Of a DNA stretch of 64,000 nt, positions 25,859-34,552 are shown in pieces; position 1 is the stretch's first letter; each line of letters starts with the position of its first letter. Source of the stretch: Halobellus sp. MBLA0158 (GTDB taxonomy: Archaea; Halobacteriota; Halobacteria; Halobacteriales; Haloferacaceae); assembly GCF_041477585.1 (NCBI RefSeq), contig NZ_JBGNYA010000001.1, positions 992,001-1,056,000 of the forward strand, in the 5' to 3' direction. The notes beneath the pieces are model-generated. The model saw only the letters and a program-made list of their open reading frames with translations. It made no database searches and was not told where the DNA came from. Position numbers and translations under genes: made by a program.

Positions 25859-26047
25859 CTACTCGGGGTGCGTGTACGGCTCGACGCTGTATCCGCCGCA
25901 CTCCGGGCAGACGTGATACTGGACGTCGAACGCCGTCCCGCACCCCTTACACACGTAGGGCGTCGGTCGGTCTGCCGCCTCTGCGGATTCGCGGGGTCCC
26001 ACGCCCGCGAGCGCGAGGAGGCGATCGATCGCCGCTGTCCCATCCAT
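25859..26047 (-). CDS. Small zinc-ribbon protein
   Basis: 62-aa protein starting at ATG 26047. The N-terminal half is a short helix region (TAAIDRLLALAGVGP). The C-terminal half is a zinc ribbon with two Cys pairs, YVCKGCGTAFDVQYHVCPECGG, 13 residues apart. It ends YTHPE. It is one of several tiny zinc proteins in this window. It lies downstream of the DtxR gene on the same strand (86-bp gap). Function is unknown. Confidence 0.75.
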   Translation of the reverse strand: MDGTAAIDRLLALAGVGPRESAEAADRPTPYVCKGCGTAFDVQYHVCPECGGYSVEPYTHPE

Positions 26048-26133
26048 ACACGCCGCCACTCCCGGCACCGTCTTGAAGATGTGGGCTTTCGGTTCTCGCC
26101 CGTCGCTCCCGGTCGGCCCGCCCGTCACGGGGG

Positions 26134-26586
26134 TCAGTCCGCCCGCTGCTCTTCGGTCTCGACGCTTTCGGCGGCCACTTCGAGGTGACAGCACGCGTCG
26201 GTCTCCGGATCGAAGCAGTCCGGACACTTCTCGTTGCGGTCGATGATCGTGTCCAGCCGCTCGGCGACGAGGTCGTCGATGACGGGTTCGAGCTCGCGCG
26301 CCTCCGCGCGGAACTCGTCGACCGAGAGGACGTTCGCGAGGAAGCGCTCGATGATGCAGTAGGTCTGGAGCGCGTCGCGAGCGCGGACTATCCCATCGTC
26401 GGTCAGGGTCACGCCCTTGTACTTCTCGTGTTCGGCGAGCCCGCGGGATTCGAGCTTGCCGATCATCTCGTTGGCGCTCGCGGGGCTGACGCCGAGCCGT
26501 TCGGCGAGCGCGCCGGTCGAGGCCGGCCCGTTTTCCATCTCCTGGAGGAGATAGATCGCTTTGACGTACTGGTCGGCCGTGTTCAT
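26134..26586 (-). CDS. DtxR/SirR-family metal-dependent regulator
   Basis: 150-aa transcription factor. The winged helix TADQYVKAIYLLQEMENGPA...LAERLGVSPASANEMIGKLE (about 3-45) is the Fe_dep_repress domain. A dimerisation and metal-binding domain follows (CIIERFLANVLSV, with Glu and Cys ligands), and a cysteine cluster CPDCFDPETDACCHLE near residues 120-135. There is no SH3 domain, so it is the short form typical of archaea. It sits 31 bp after a ferritin-like gene on the same strand, which supports control of iron or manganese storage. Confidence 0.9.
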   Translation of the reverse strand: MNTADQYVKAIYLLQEMENGPASTGALAERLGVSPASANEMIGKLESRGLAEHEKYKGVTLTDDGIVRARDALQTYCIIERFLANVLSVDEFRAEARELEPVIDDLVAERLDTIIDRNEKCPDCFDPETDACCHLEVAAESVETEEQRAD

Positions 26587-26617
26587 CGCTTCCTCCCGTC
26601 GTGCGTCGTGTTCCGTC

Positions 26618-27109
26618 TCATTGGCGGTCGTTCATCACTTTCGTGACCTCCTCGACGCCGTCGGCCTCCTCCTCGCGGATCTCGACGAGGACGTCGATGA
26701 GGCGGTCGCGATCGATGCCGAACGTGGCCTCCGAGGCTCGCAGCGCCCCGATGAGGTCGTCGTAGAATTTGTATGCGGTCTCCTCGTTCGCCAGCTGGTC
26801 GTAGAGGATGTCGTCGAAGTCCTCCGGGTCGGTGCCGCCGTACTGAGCCTCGACGAGCGTTTCGATCTCCTCGAACGGGATGCTCTCGGCGTCCAGTTCG
26901 TCGACGAGCGATTCCAGGCGCTCGCGGTGGTCGGCGGATTCCTCGGCGGCGTGCTCCAGGAGCGACTCGATCTCGGGATCGAGCGACCCCTCGTCGAGCG
27001 ACTGGTAGTGGTGGTACGATCGGGCCTCGACGACCTCCTCGAGGACGATCCCGATCTGGAGGAGCCGCGCGAGCTGGTGGTCGGAGTTCACCCGGTGGCC
27101 GACGCTCAC
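26618..27109 (-). CDS. Ferritin-like/rubrerythrin-type di-iron protein
   Basis: 163-aa, nearly all-helical. Helix 1 has VLEEVVEARSYHHYQS, helix 2 LLEHAAEESADHRERLESLV (E-x-x-DHR), helix 4 ANEETAYKFYDDLIGALR. The E...ExxH-like pattern is that of ferritin-like four-helix bundles such as DUF892/COG1633. It probably binds iron or manganese, in storage or oxidative defence. It is divergent from 27277 and sits upstream of the DtxR regulator gene. The exact family member (ferritin-like vs rubrerythrin) is not resolved. Confidence 0.8.
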   Translation of the reverse strand: MSVGHRVNSDHQLARLLQIGIVLEEVVEARSYHHYQSLDEGSLDPEIESLLEHAAEESADHRERLESLVDELDAESIPFEEIETLVEAQYGGTDPEDFDDILYDQLANEETAYKFYDDLIGALRASEATFGIDRDRLIDVLVEIREEEADGVEEVTKVMNDRQ

Positions 27110-27276
27110 GGGGCCACCTCCGTGTCCCTGGGCGACGCACAGTTCATACGCAAGCGGTTGGTACAGACGAACTTAAGCCGTTCCCCTTCGCTGAGGCGTC
27201 TCCGGTGGCTCCCGCCGGCCGCGGTGGAGGGAATCCCCTCGGAAACCGTTTTGCGGCCGGAGCGGTGAGTGGTGGT
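27110..27276. promoter_or_regulatory. Divergent promoter region for ferritin-like and 27277 genes
   Basis: 167 bases separating divergent genes. The string TACGCAAGCG and AACTTAAGCC at about 27149-27180 may include promoter elements. No clear TATA box was found. No small gene is apparent. Confidence 0.3.
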
Positions 27277-27708
27277 ATGCTCTACGACGCAGTCTCGGAC
27301 CCGGCGGCGCGCTCTCCGCCGGCCCTCCGCGAGGCGTACGAAGAACAGCTCAGGGCCGTCGTCGACGACGTCGGGGTCGAGGCCGCCGCGGCCGAGTCCG
27401 GCGTCGACCGCGAGGCCGTCGAGTCCGTCGCCGACGGTCCCGCGCCGGACCTGCGGGTCGAAGACGCCGCGGCGCTGCTCGCGCTCGACGACGGGCGCCC
27501 GGACGCCGAAACGATCGTCCTCGAACTCCAGGACCACCTGCTGATGGCGATGACGACCGGTGTCGTCGACGTCGACACGATCGCCTCGAACGTCGACCTC
27601 GACCTCTCGGGCCAGGAGGTCCAGCAGGCCATCGAGGGCCGGACGTCGATGACGCTCGCCCAGCTCGCGGCGATCCAGCAGTACCTCGCCGAGCGGAACG
27701 ACCGCTGA
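27277..27708 (+). CDS. Uncharacterised haloarchaeal protein (DUF5791-like)
   Basis: 143-aa acidic, all-helical cytoplasmic protein with the start MLYDAVSDPAARSPPALREA and a conserved-looking end MTLAQLAAIQQYLAERNDR. A repeated helix-turn pattern (VDREAVESVADG, LSGQEVQQAIEGRTSMTL) could form DNA- or protein-binding helices. I recall similar haloarchaeal proteins annotated as DUF5791, but have not checked. It overlaps by one base with the epimerase start, so the two are probably one operon. Confidence 0.7.
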   Translation: MLYDAVSDPAARSPPALREAYEEQLRAVVDDVGVEAAAAESGVDREAVESVADGPAPDLRVEDAAALLALDDGRPDAETIVLELQDHLLMAMTTGVVDVDTIASNVDLDLSGQEVQQAIEGRTSMTLAQLAAIQQYLAERNDR

Positions 27709-28619
27709 TGGCCCGGACCGTCATCGTCGGCTGCGGCTACGTCGGGCTCGAACTCGGCCGACAGCTCCGCGACGCGGGCCACGAGGTCGCGGGCGTGCGA
27801 CGCTCCGAATCGGGACTGGACACCGTCGCCGACGCAGGGCTCGATCCCGTGCGCGCCGACGCCACCGACCCCGACTCCCTGGACGCGCTCCCGGACGCCA
27901 ACTGGGTCGTCTTCGCCGCCAGCTCCGGCGGCCGCGGCGCCGACGCCGCGCGCGAGGTCTACGTCGACGGCCTGCGGAACGTCATCGACGAGTACGGCGA
28001 TCGAGCCGCTCCTCCGGACCGCCTCGTCTACACCTCCTCGACGGGGGTCTACGGCGACCACGACGGCGACTTCGTCGACGAGTCGACGCCGATCGAGCCC
28101 ACGACCGAGAAGACCGAGGTCCTCGCGGAGGCCGAGCGGATCGCCCGCGAGGAGGCGGGCGCCGTCGGCGTCGACGGGACCGTCGCGCGCTTCGCCGGGC
28201 TGTACGGCCCCGACCGCTACCGCCTCGACCGCTACATCGAGGGGCCGGTCACGGAGGGGTACCTGAATATGGTCCACCGCGACGACGCCGCGGGCGCGGT
28301 CGGCTTCCTCCTCGACGCGGACCGCGCGCGCGACGATGTCGTCCTCGTCGCCGACGACGAGCCCGCCGACAAGTGGGCCTTCGCGGACTGGCTGGCCGAG
28401 CAGTGCGGCGTCGCCGAACCGCCGAAGCGGACGATCGAAGAGCGCCTCGCAGAGTCCGACCTCTCAGACGCCGCGCGCCGCCGCCTTCAGACGAGCAAGC
28501 GCTGCGACAACGGCCGCCTCCGCGAACTGGGCTACGAGTTCGCGTACCCGACGTTCCGCGAGGGCTACCGCGACGCGATCGAGGCGTTCCGCGCCGGCGC
28601 GGACGCGTCGGAGATCTGA
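27708..28619 (+). CDS. NAD-dependent epimerase/dehydratase (extended SDR-like)
   Basis: 303-aa Rossmann protein. The nucleotide motif GCGYVGLELGRQL (about 8-20) is GxGYxG, as in the YeeZ-like group rather than the classical GxxGxxG. The catalytic-like segment is YTSSTGVYGDHDGDFVDES (about 105-123). Atypical SDR lacking the usual YxxxK is possible: I see no canonical YxxxK nearby. It begins on the last base of the previous gene. The substrate is unknown. Confidence 0.85.
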   Translation: MARTVIVGCGYVGLELGRQLRDAGHEVAGVRRSESGLDTVADAGLDPVRADATDPDSLDALPDANWVVFAASSGGRGADAAREVYVDGLRNVIDEYGDRAAPPDRLVYTSSTGVYGDHDGDFVDESTPIEPTTEKTEVLAEAERIAREEAGAVGVDGTVARFAGLYGPDRYRLDRYIEGPVTEGYLNMVHRDDAAGAVGFLLDADRARDDVVLVADDEPADKWAFADWLAEQCGVAEPPKRTIEERLAESDLSDAARRRLQTSKRCDNGRLRELGYEFAYPTFREGYRDAIEAFRAGADASEI

Positions 28620-28640
28620 TAGTGATTGCTCTCACTGTTC

Positions 28641-28677
28641 ACCGCGAACGCCACCCCCGGTGACGGCGTTCGGCGGT
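28641..28677 (+). terminator. Strong inverted repeat downstream of the epimerase gene
   Basis: ACCG-CGAACGCC (28641-28652) pairs with GGCGTTCG-G-CGGT (28665-28677), a 12-bp stem with one bulged base and a 12-nt loop. It lies 21 nt after the epimerase stop. It may be a 3' stabiliser or a terminator-like hairpin; archaeal terminators rarely need hairpins, so other roles are possible. Confidence 0.45.
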
Positions 28678-28792
28678 AAGCGACGGGAGTACTCACTACG
28701 GGGCAACGAGGGGTCGATTTCCGCCGATCCGGCCGCAGTATGTCGATTGAAACGAAGGAATCTTCTTACGGGTGCATCCGCATCGGAGTCGT

Positions 28793-29983
28793 ATGGCCAG
28801 TCCGCTCTCCGAACTGCTCGCCCTCGGTTCGGAGCTACTCGACCGCGCGGGCGCGTTCGCGATGGACCACCCGGCGGTCGCCGCCGCGGTCGTCGTCGGC
28901 CTGCTGGCGCTCGTGGCCGGCCTCGCTCTCCTCCGGCGGTTCACGCGCCCCGAGGGGGCGCAGTTCCGCGACGAACTCGCCGCGCTCGACGAGGTGGCGG
29001 TCCTCCTCCATCCCAATCCGGACCCCGACGCGATGGCGACCGGCATCGCCGTCGCGAGCCTCGCCGAGCAGGCCGGCGCCGACGCGCGGGTGCAGTACCC
29101 CGGTCAGATCCGCCACCAGGAGAACCGCGCGTTCCAGACCGTCCTCGAACTCGACATCGACCGGATCGACCACGTCAGCGACGTCGCCGCCGAGCACGTG
29201 ATCCTCGTCGACCACAACCGCCCGCGGGGGTTCGCCGGCGCCGACAGCGTCCTCCCCTTCGCGGTCATCGACCACCACCCCGGCGACGGCACCGGCGAGG
29301 CCTTCACCGACGTCCGCACTGACTACGGCGCGGCCTCCAGCATCGTCGCGGAGTACTTCGAGGACCTGGGGGCGACGCCCGTGCCGCCGGCCAAACACGA
29401 GAGCGAGGTCGACTCGACCTACACGGTGCCGTCGACGGTCGCCACGGGCCTCCTCTACGGCATCCTCACCGACACGAAGCGGCTGACCGCGGGCTGTTCG
29501 GCCGCGGACTTCGGCGCCGCGGGCTTCCTGTATCCGGGCGTCGACGAGGACCGCCTCGACCGCATCGCCAACCCCGAGGTCTCGACGGAGGTCTTAGACC
29601 TGAAGGCGCGCGCCATCGCCGGCCGCGACGTCCGCGGGCCCTTCGCGGTCAGCGACGTCGGCCGCATCTCCAACGCCGACGCCATCCCGCAAGCCGCCGA
29701 CGAACTGGTCCTGCTCGAGGGCGTCACCGCCGTGGTCGTCCTCGGCGAGCGGCAGGGCACGATCCACCTCTCGGGGCGCTCCCGCGACGACCGGGTCCAC
29801 ATGGGCCGGACGCTCGACGAGGCGGTGTCGGCCTTCGCGGACGGCTCCGCGGGCGGACACGCCAGGATGGGCGGCGGCCAGATCGGCCTCCGCGACGGCG
29901 AGATCCGGACGGACGACGGCGAGACGGTCGACCGCGACGCCTTCCGCGAACGGCTCTTCGCGTGCCTGTCGGGGGACACCTGA
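28793..29983 (+). CDS. DHH-family phosphoesterase with membrane anchor
   Basis: 396-aa protein. Residues about 20-43 form a helix (PAVAAAVVVGLLALVAGLALL). The DHH domain then has HPNPDPDAMATGIAVA, VDHNRP and the DHH motif FAVIDHHPG (about 155). A DHHA1 end has GGHARMGGGQIG. The family includes RecJ-like and NrnA nucleases and c-di-AMP phosphodiesterases such as GdpP, which are also membrane-anchored. Which activity applies here is unknown. I chose the ATG at 28793. Confidence 0.87.
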   Translation: MASPLSELLALGSELLDRAGAFAMDHPAVAAAVVVGLLALVAGLALLRRFTRPEGAQFRDELAALDEVAVLLHPNPDPDAMATGIAVASLAEQAGADARVQYPGQIRHQENRAFQTVLELDIDRIDHVSDVAAEHVILVDHNRPRGFAGADSVLPFAVIDHHPGDGTGEAFTDVRTDYGAASSIVAEYFEDLGATPVPPAKHESEVDSTYTVPSTVATGLLYGILTDTKRLTAGCSAADFGAAGFLYPGVDEDRLDRIANPEVSTEVLDLKARAIAGRDVRGPFAVSDVGRISNADAIPQAADELVLLEGVTAVVVLGERQGTIHLSGRSRDDRVHMGRTLDEAVSAFADGSAGGHARMGGGQIGLRDGEIRTDDGETVDRDAFRERLFACLSGDT

Positions 29984-30046
29984 GCTGGACCGCTCGCCTC
30001 GGCGCCGGAGCGACGCCCGTTTACCGCTGCCCCCCGTACCGCCGGT

Positions 30047-31141
30047 ATGGCGACGAGTCAGGGCACCTGGGGCTACCGCGACCGCTTCGGCGACGCCTTC
30101 GCGCGGACGTACTTCCGCCGCTTCGGGCCGGGCGTCGCCTCCAGCGTCGGGCTCGGGACGTACCTCGGCGATCCGACCGATGACGTCGACGCGGGCTACC
30201 GGGAGTCGATCGCGGCGGCGCTCTCGGCCGGCATCAACCACGTCGACACCGCGATCAACTACCGCTGTCAGCGCAGCGAGCGGGTCGTCGGCGAGGCGCT
30301 CCGCGAGGCCGACGTCGACCGCGAGGAGGTCGTCGTCGCGACGAAGGGCGGCTTCCTCCCGTTCGACGGCTCCCGCCCCGCGGACCCGGCCGCGTACGTC
30401 CGCGAGACGTTCGTCGAGCCCGGCGTGGTCGCGCCCGAGGACCTCGCCGGCGGGGGCCACGCCATCGCCCCCGGCTTCCTCGATGCGATGCTGGACCGCT
30501 CGCTCTCGAACCTCGGGGTCGACACGATCGACTGCTACTACGTCCACAACCCCGAGACGCAGCTCCGGGTCCGGAGCCGCGAGGCCGTCTACGACCGGCT
30601 CCAGGCCGCCTTCGAGACGCTGGAGCGCCGCCGCGCCGCCGGCGACATCGGGATGTACGGCGTCGCCACCTGGGAGGCGTTCCGCGTGCCCCGCGGCGAC
30701 GACGCGTACCTCTCGCTCCCCGAGGTCGTCGCCCGCGCGGAGCGAGCCGCCGAGGCGGTCGGCGTCGACGACGTCGGACTCGGGGCGATCCAACTGCCGT
30801 TCAACGTCGCGATGGCGGACGCCGTCACCGTCGCGGCGCACTCGCACCCGGACGGGGAGGGCGACCTCAGCGCGCTGGAGTACGCCCAGGAAATCGGTCT
30901 CGACGCCGTCGCCAGCGCGACGCTGGCCCAGGGCGACCTCGCGTCGTCGCTCCCGCCCGAGGTCGACGCGGAGTTGGCGGGGGACACCCCGGCCCAGCGG
31001 GCGATCAACTTCGCGCGGAGCGCGCCGGGGGTCACGACGGCGCTCGTCGGCACGAGTTCGCCCGCGCACGTCCCAGAGAACGTCGCGGCCGGGACCTTCG
31101 AACCGCTCGGGGCGCGGGCCTTCGATGCGGTCTTCGAGTAG
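30047..31141 (+). CDS. Aldo/keto reductase family oxidoreductase
   Basis: 364-aa TIM-barrel. The AKR catalytic tetrad is in parts visible: the first motif GINHVDTAINYRCQRSERVVG holds Asp and Tyr, ATKGG has Lys, and CYYVHNPE has His. An NADPH-binding end ALVGTSSPAHVPEN is present. Most AKRs have about 320 aa; this one has extra N-terminal and mid-loop segments. It is a single gene followed by a convergent tiny zinc-finger gene. The substrate is unknown. Confidence 0.85.
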   Translation: MATSQGTWGYRDRFGDAFARTYFRRFGPGVASSVGLGTYLGDPTDDVDAGYRESIAAALSAGINHVDTAINYRCQRSERVVGEALREADVDREEVVVATKGGFLPFDGSRPADPAAYVRETFVEPGVVAPEDLAGGGHAIAPGFLDAMLDRSLSNLGVDTIDCYYVHNPETQLRVRSREAVYDRLQAAFETLERRRAAGDIGMYGVATWEAFRVPRGDDAYLSLPEVVARAERAAEAVGVDDVGLGAIQLPFNVAMADAVTVAAHSHPDGEGDLSALEYAQEIGLDAVASATLAQGDLASSLPPEVDAELAGDTPAQRAINFARSAPGVTTALVGTSSPAHVPENVAAGTFEPLGARAFDAVFE

Positions 31142-31146
31142 CTCGC

Positions 31147-31317
31147 CTACCGGAGTTCCTTCCACTCGCTCCCGCAGTCGGGGCAGTGCCGGACCGTGTA
31201 GACCTCGTCGGGGTCGTTCTGGGTCTTCAGCGACTCCCCGCACTCCGAACACGTGAGCCGGCCGTAGGTGTCCTTCTCCAACTCCCCGTCTCGGAGCCCC
31301 TTCCGTGTCGACTTCAT
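31147..31317 (-). CDS. HVO_0758-like zinc-finger mini-protein (56 aa)
   Basis: 56-aa gene too short for most gene callers. The protein starts MKSTRKGLRDGELEKDTYG and ends GSEWKELR. Two CxxC pairs, CSECG and CPDCG, should bind one zinc. The sequence closely fits what I recall of the haloarchaeal zinc-finger mini-protein family named after Haloferax HVO_0758. It lies between the convergent reductase and the MFS gene. A high-GC 3rd-position pattern and a clean ATG to TAG frame support it. Function is unknown. Confidence 0.82.
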   Translation of the reverse strand: MKSTRKGLRDGELEKDTYGRLTCSECGESLKTQNDPDEVYTVRHCPDCGSEWKELR

Positions 31318-31445
31318 ACGTGGTACGTCGTAGGCCCGCAGTAAAAAGATCCGTATGCCGGACCGGGCCCCGGGCGGACTCGCGGGATGGCGACCGAGCG
31401 CGCGCGGACCGCAAGGGTTGACAGCCCCGCCCGCGAAGCCCGACT

Positions 31446-32609
31446 GTGTCTCGGGGCCGACTCTTCGGTACGCTCTGTTCGATGATCTTCCTGGCCAACC
31501 TCGCGCGGGTCGTCTTCGCGCCGCTCCTCGGGGAGTTCATCGCCGTCTTCGCGATCGGCGAGGGGACCGCGGGCCTGATCGCGACGCTCGCGTGGCTCGG
31601 GAGCGCCCTGCTCCGGATCCCGACGGGCTGGCTCCTCACCCGCGTCCCGCGCCACCGCGTGATCCTCGCGACCGGCGCGGTGCTCACCGGCGCGGCGGCG
31701 CTCACCGCGAGCGCGACGTCGATCCCGATGCTCGGCGTCGGCGCGCTCTGTATGGGCCTGTCCTCGGGCGCGTACTTCGTCGCGGCCAATCCGCTCGTCA
31801 GCGAGCTGTACCCCGACCGCGTGGGCTGGGCGCTCGGCGTCCACGGGATGGCCAGCCAGGTCGCCGCCGTCGCGGCCGCGCCGCTCGTCACGCTCGTGCT
31901 GACGCTCTTCGTCGACTGGCGGGTCGTGTTCGTCTGCATCGCCGTCGCCGCCGCGGTCGTCACGCTCGTGCTGTCCGTCGCCGCGCGGACCACAGAGCTC
32001 CCCGACGCGGGCGCCGCGGACCGCGACATCATCGGCGCGGTCCGGGCGGAGTGGCGGATCGTCCTCCTGACCGTCGTCGTCGTCGGCGCGACCGGCTTCG
32101 TCTGGCAGGGGCTGTTCAACTTCTACGAGCTGTATATGGGGACGAAAGGCGTCGGCGACGCGACCGCGAAGAACCTCCTCACGGTGATCTTCGCGGCGGG
32201 CGTGCCCGCGTTCTTCGTCTCCGGCCGGCTCGCCGACCGGCTGCCGCGCGTGCCGTACATCCTGGCGATCATCAGCGCGTTCACCGTCTCCGTCCTGCTC
32301 CTGACGGTCACGCGCGGGCTCGTCCCCGTCGTCGCGCTCACGGCCGTCATCGGCTACGTCGTCCACAGCCTCTTTCCCGCGATCGACACCTACCTCCTCG
32401 ACTCGCTTCCCGGCGAGACCCGCGCCAGCGCGTACTCGTGGTACTCCGGCGGGATGATGCTCGTCCAGGCGACGGGCTCGTCGGTCGTCGGCGCGCTCCG
32501 GGAGAGCGGCCTCGCCTACGACGTCATCTTCACGCGGCTCGCGCTCGCGCTCGGCGTCGTGGTGGCGTGTCTGCTCGCCCTCTATCGGACCGATCGGCTG
32601 CCGTCGTGA
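31446..32609 (+). CDS. MFS transporter
   Basis: 387-aa membrane protein with about 12 helices. The loop 2-3 motif region is LRIPTGWLLTRVPRHRVILA (about 58-77), matching the MFS A motif. A second half repeat begins at VLLTVVVVGATGFVWQGLF, with a loop SGRLADRLPRVPYI. The start is GTG at 31446. Substrate unknown: it could be an antiporter of drugs or nitrate-like solutes. No regulator is adjacent. Confidence 0.88.
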   Translation: MSRGRLFGTLCSMIFLANLARVVFAPLLGEFIAVFAIGEGTAGLIATLAWLGSALLRIPTGWLLTRVPRHRVILATGAVLTGAAALTASATSIPMLGVGALCMGLSSGAYFVAANPLVSELYPDRVGWALGVHGMASQVAAVAAAPLVTLVLTLFVDWRVVFVCIAVAAAVVTLVLSVAARTTELPDAGAADRDIIGAVRAEWRIVLLTVVVVGATGFVWQGLFNFYELYMGTKGVGDATAKNLLTVIFAAGVPAFFVSGRLADRLPRVPYILAIISAFTVSVLLLTVTRGLVPVVALTAVIGYVVHSLFPAIDTYLLDSLPGETRASAYSWYSGGMMLVQATGSSVVGALRESGLAYDVIFTRLALALGVVVACLLALYRTDRLPS

Positions 32610-32681
32610 GTCGGCGGCGACGCCGAATCCGCGCCTCCGGAACCCCCGCGCTTTTGCACGTTCCGTCCTGAGGGAGCGTCG

Positions 32682-33911
32682 ATGGAGTACGTGCAAGCGC
32701 GGGTGACGACGCTCCACGACCTCGCGGACCCGATCCCGACCGCTCCCACGGACCGGGCCGCCGTCGTCGTCCCGATGACCGAGCGCGACTGCGAGAGCGC
32801 CGCCGCCGACCGGGTCTTCGCGACGCTCGAACGGGTGGCGCCCGGCCGGGTCGTCGTCCCGCTCCGCGCCGAGGCCGAGCGCGTCGGCGCGGTCCGCGAG
32901 TGGCTCTCGACGTACGATCTCGACACGGAACTGCTGTGGTGCGACGGGCCGCGGATCGCCGATCTGCTCGCCGACGCCGGCCTCGACGGCGCCCGCGGCA
33001 AGGGCCGCGACGTGTGGCTGGGGCTCGGCCGCGCGACGACCGAGGAGTTCGTCGCCGTCCACGACGCCGACACGACGACCTACGACGAGTCGTTCGTGCC
33101 CCGCCTGCTCTTCCCGCTCGCTCGGGGCTACGACTTCTCGAAGGGGTACTACGCCCGCGTCGAGGACGGACGGCTCTACGGCCGGCTCTTCCGGCTGTTC
33201 TACGTCCCGCTCGTCCGCGCGCTCTGCGATGCGAACCCCGAGCCGTTCCTCCGGTATCTGGACTCCTTCCGGTACGCGCTGGCCGGCGAGTTCGCCGCCA
33301 CCGCGAGCGCGGCGAAGCGGATGCGGACGCCGCGGCAGTGGGGACTCGAAGTCGGCACCCTCGCGGACGCCTTCGACGTCGCGGGCTTCGACCGGACGGC
33401 GCAGGTCGACCTCGGCCGGTACGAACACGACCACCGCTCTGTCGACGGCGCGGCCGGACTCTCCGAGATGAGCGGCTCCGTGGGCGAGACGCTCCTGCGG
33501 AGCGTCCGCGAGCACGGGATCGACGTCGACTTCGGGACGCTCCGGGAGCGCTACCGCGAGGCCGCCCTGCGGCTCGTCGACCAGTACGCCGAGGACGCGG
33601 CGTTCAACGGCTTCGACTTCGACCGCGAGGGCGAGCGGACGCAGGTCGACCGCTACGCCGACGCGGTCCGCGAACCCACCGGCGGCGACGACCGCCTGCC
33701 GCCCTGGACCGAGGCCCCGCTCGACCCCGATGCGGTGGCCGCGGCCGCCGCGGCCGACGCGGAGGACGCGGCGTTCGGCGACGCGGGACGTCGCGGCCGG
33801 CACGCCCGCTCGGAGGCGGATTCGGACCTCCGATCCCGAACGCGCACCGACGGCGATTCCGAGACCGATGCCGAGCCTCCCGAGACGCCCCACCAGGAGG
33901 TCGGCGAATGA
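32682..33911 (+). CDS. GpgS/MpgS-like glycosyltransferase (GT81-type)
   Basis: 409-aa protein. The nucleotide-sugar fold has GKGRDVWLGLG (about 107-117) and the DxD motif in VAVHDADTTTYD (about 126-137). SKGYYARVEDGRLYGRLFRL (about 151-170) strongly resembles glucosyl-3-phosphoglycerate synthase. It would make a sugar-phosphoglycerate, precursor of a compatible solute, from NDP-glucose or GDP-mannose and 3-phosphoglycerate. The last 75 residues are acidic and disordered. No phosphatase gene is adjacent. It overlaps the next gene by 4 nt (ATGA). Confidence 0.82.
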   Translation: MEYVQARVTTLHDLADPIPTAPTDRAAVVVPMTERDCESAAADRVFATLERVAPGRVVVPLRAEAERVGAVREWLSTYDLDTELLWCDGPRIADLLADAGLDGARGKGRDVWLGLGRATTEEFVAVHDADTTTYDESFVPRLLFPLARGYDFSKGYYARVEDGRLYGRLFRLFYVPLVRALCDANPEPFLRYLDSFRYALAGEFAATASAAKRMRTPRQWGLEVGTLADAFDVAGFDRTAQVDLGRYEHDHRSVDGAAGLSEMSGSVGETLLRSVREHGIDVDFGTLRERYREAALRLVDQYAEDAAFNGFDFDREGERTQVDRYADAVREPTGGDDRLPPWTEAPLDPDAVAAAAAADAEDAAFGDAGRRGRHARSEADSDLRSRTRTDGDSETDAEPPETPHQEVGE

Positions 33912-34480
33912 CTGACAGGGCGGGACCGGGAACCGACGCGGAGGGCGCGACGACGGCCGAGGTCCCCTTCGACGGCGACGACCTCGCGGGGGTCGTCGAC
34001 CTCTTCGGGGCGCTCGCGCCGGCCGAACTCGAACGCGCCCTCGACGAACTGGCGTTCAAGCGCGGCGACGACCTCGACGCCGACGCGGTCGCCGCGGCCG
34101 TCGACGCCGCCGTCGCGTCGTACGCGCTGGTCCGATACGATCCCGGCGCGGACGGTGCGGCCGGGGAGGGGACCACCGACGGGAACCGCGACGCGGACGC
34201 CCTCCTCGCGCCCGGTCCCGCCGCGTTCCCGACACTCCCGCCGAACGCGGAGGACCTCCCCCACATCCTGGACGTCTCGACCCGGGACGTCGACCGCGAG
34301 GCCGCGGCGACGGCCCTCGCCGAGCGGCTCCGCCGCGACGCGAGCCGCGCGGTCGACGAGGGCGACGCGGCGCGGATGCGTCGGCTCCTCGACGTCACCT
34401 ACGACGTCGCGGTGTGGTCCGACGCGGTCGCCGTCGACGACGTCCGCGAGCGACTGGACGCCGCGCTCGACGAGGGCTGA
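33908..34480 (+). CDS. Uncharacterised haloarchaeal protein, coupled to GpgS-like gene
   Basis: 190-aa acidic, mostly helical protein without membrane segments. Residues about 19-45 have DDLAGVVDLFGALAPAELER, and 95-155 hold helices rich in Ala/Arg (VDREAAATALAERLRRDASR). A Gly/Asp-rich low-complexity stretch separates them. I do not recognise a domain. Translation seems coupled to the glycosyltransferase because the start overlaps its stop, so it may modify or regulate it (inference). Confidence 0.7.
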   Translation: MTDRAGPGTDAEGATTAEVPFDGDDLAGVVDLFGALAPAELERALDELAFKRGDDLDADAVAAAVDAAVASYALVRYDPGADGAAGEGTTDGNRDADALLAPGPAAFPTLPPNAEDLPHILDVSTRDVDREAAATALAERLRRDASRAVDEGDAARMRRLLDVTYDVAVWSDAVAVDDVRERLDAALDEG

Positions 34481-34516
34481 CCTCTCTGCCCCGATCTTTC
34501 ACGATCCTTCAGCGGA

Positions 34517-34524
34517 CAGTATAA
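34517..34524 (+). promoter_or_regulatory. TATA box for Nudix gene
   Basis: The string AGTATAAG at 34517-34524 lies 28-35 nt before the ATG at 34553. It suggests a nearly leaderless transcript. Confidence 0.45.
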
Positions 34525-34552
34525 GCCCCCGCGGGCCGTATCGGTCGGTACG

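Noticed and set aside
29594-32119. 841-aa minus-strand frame across DHH, reductase and MFS genes
   Set aside because: It covers three well-supported plus-strand genes and the real 56-aa zinc gene; composition is that of a shadow frame.
31314-33893. 859-aa minus-strand frame over MFS and GpgS-like genes
   Set aside because: Same reason: charged low-information protein antisense to two recognisable genes.
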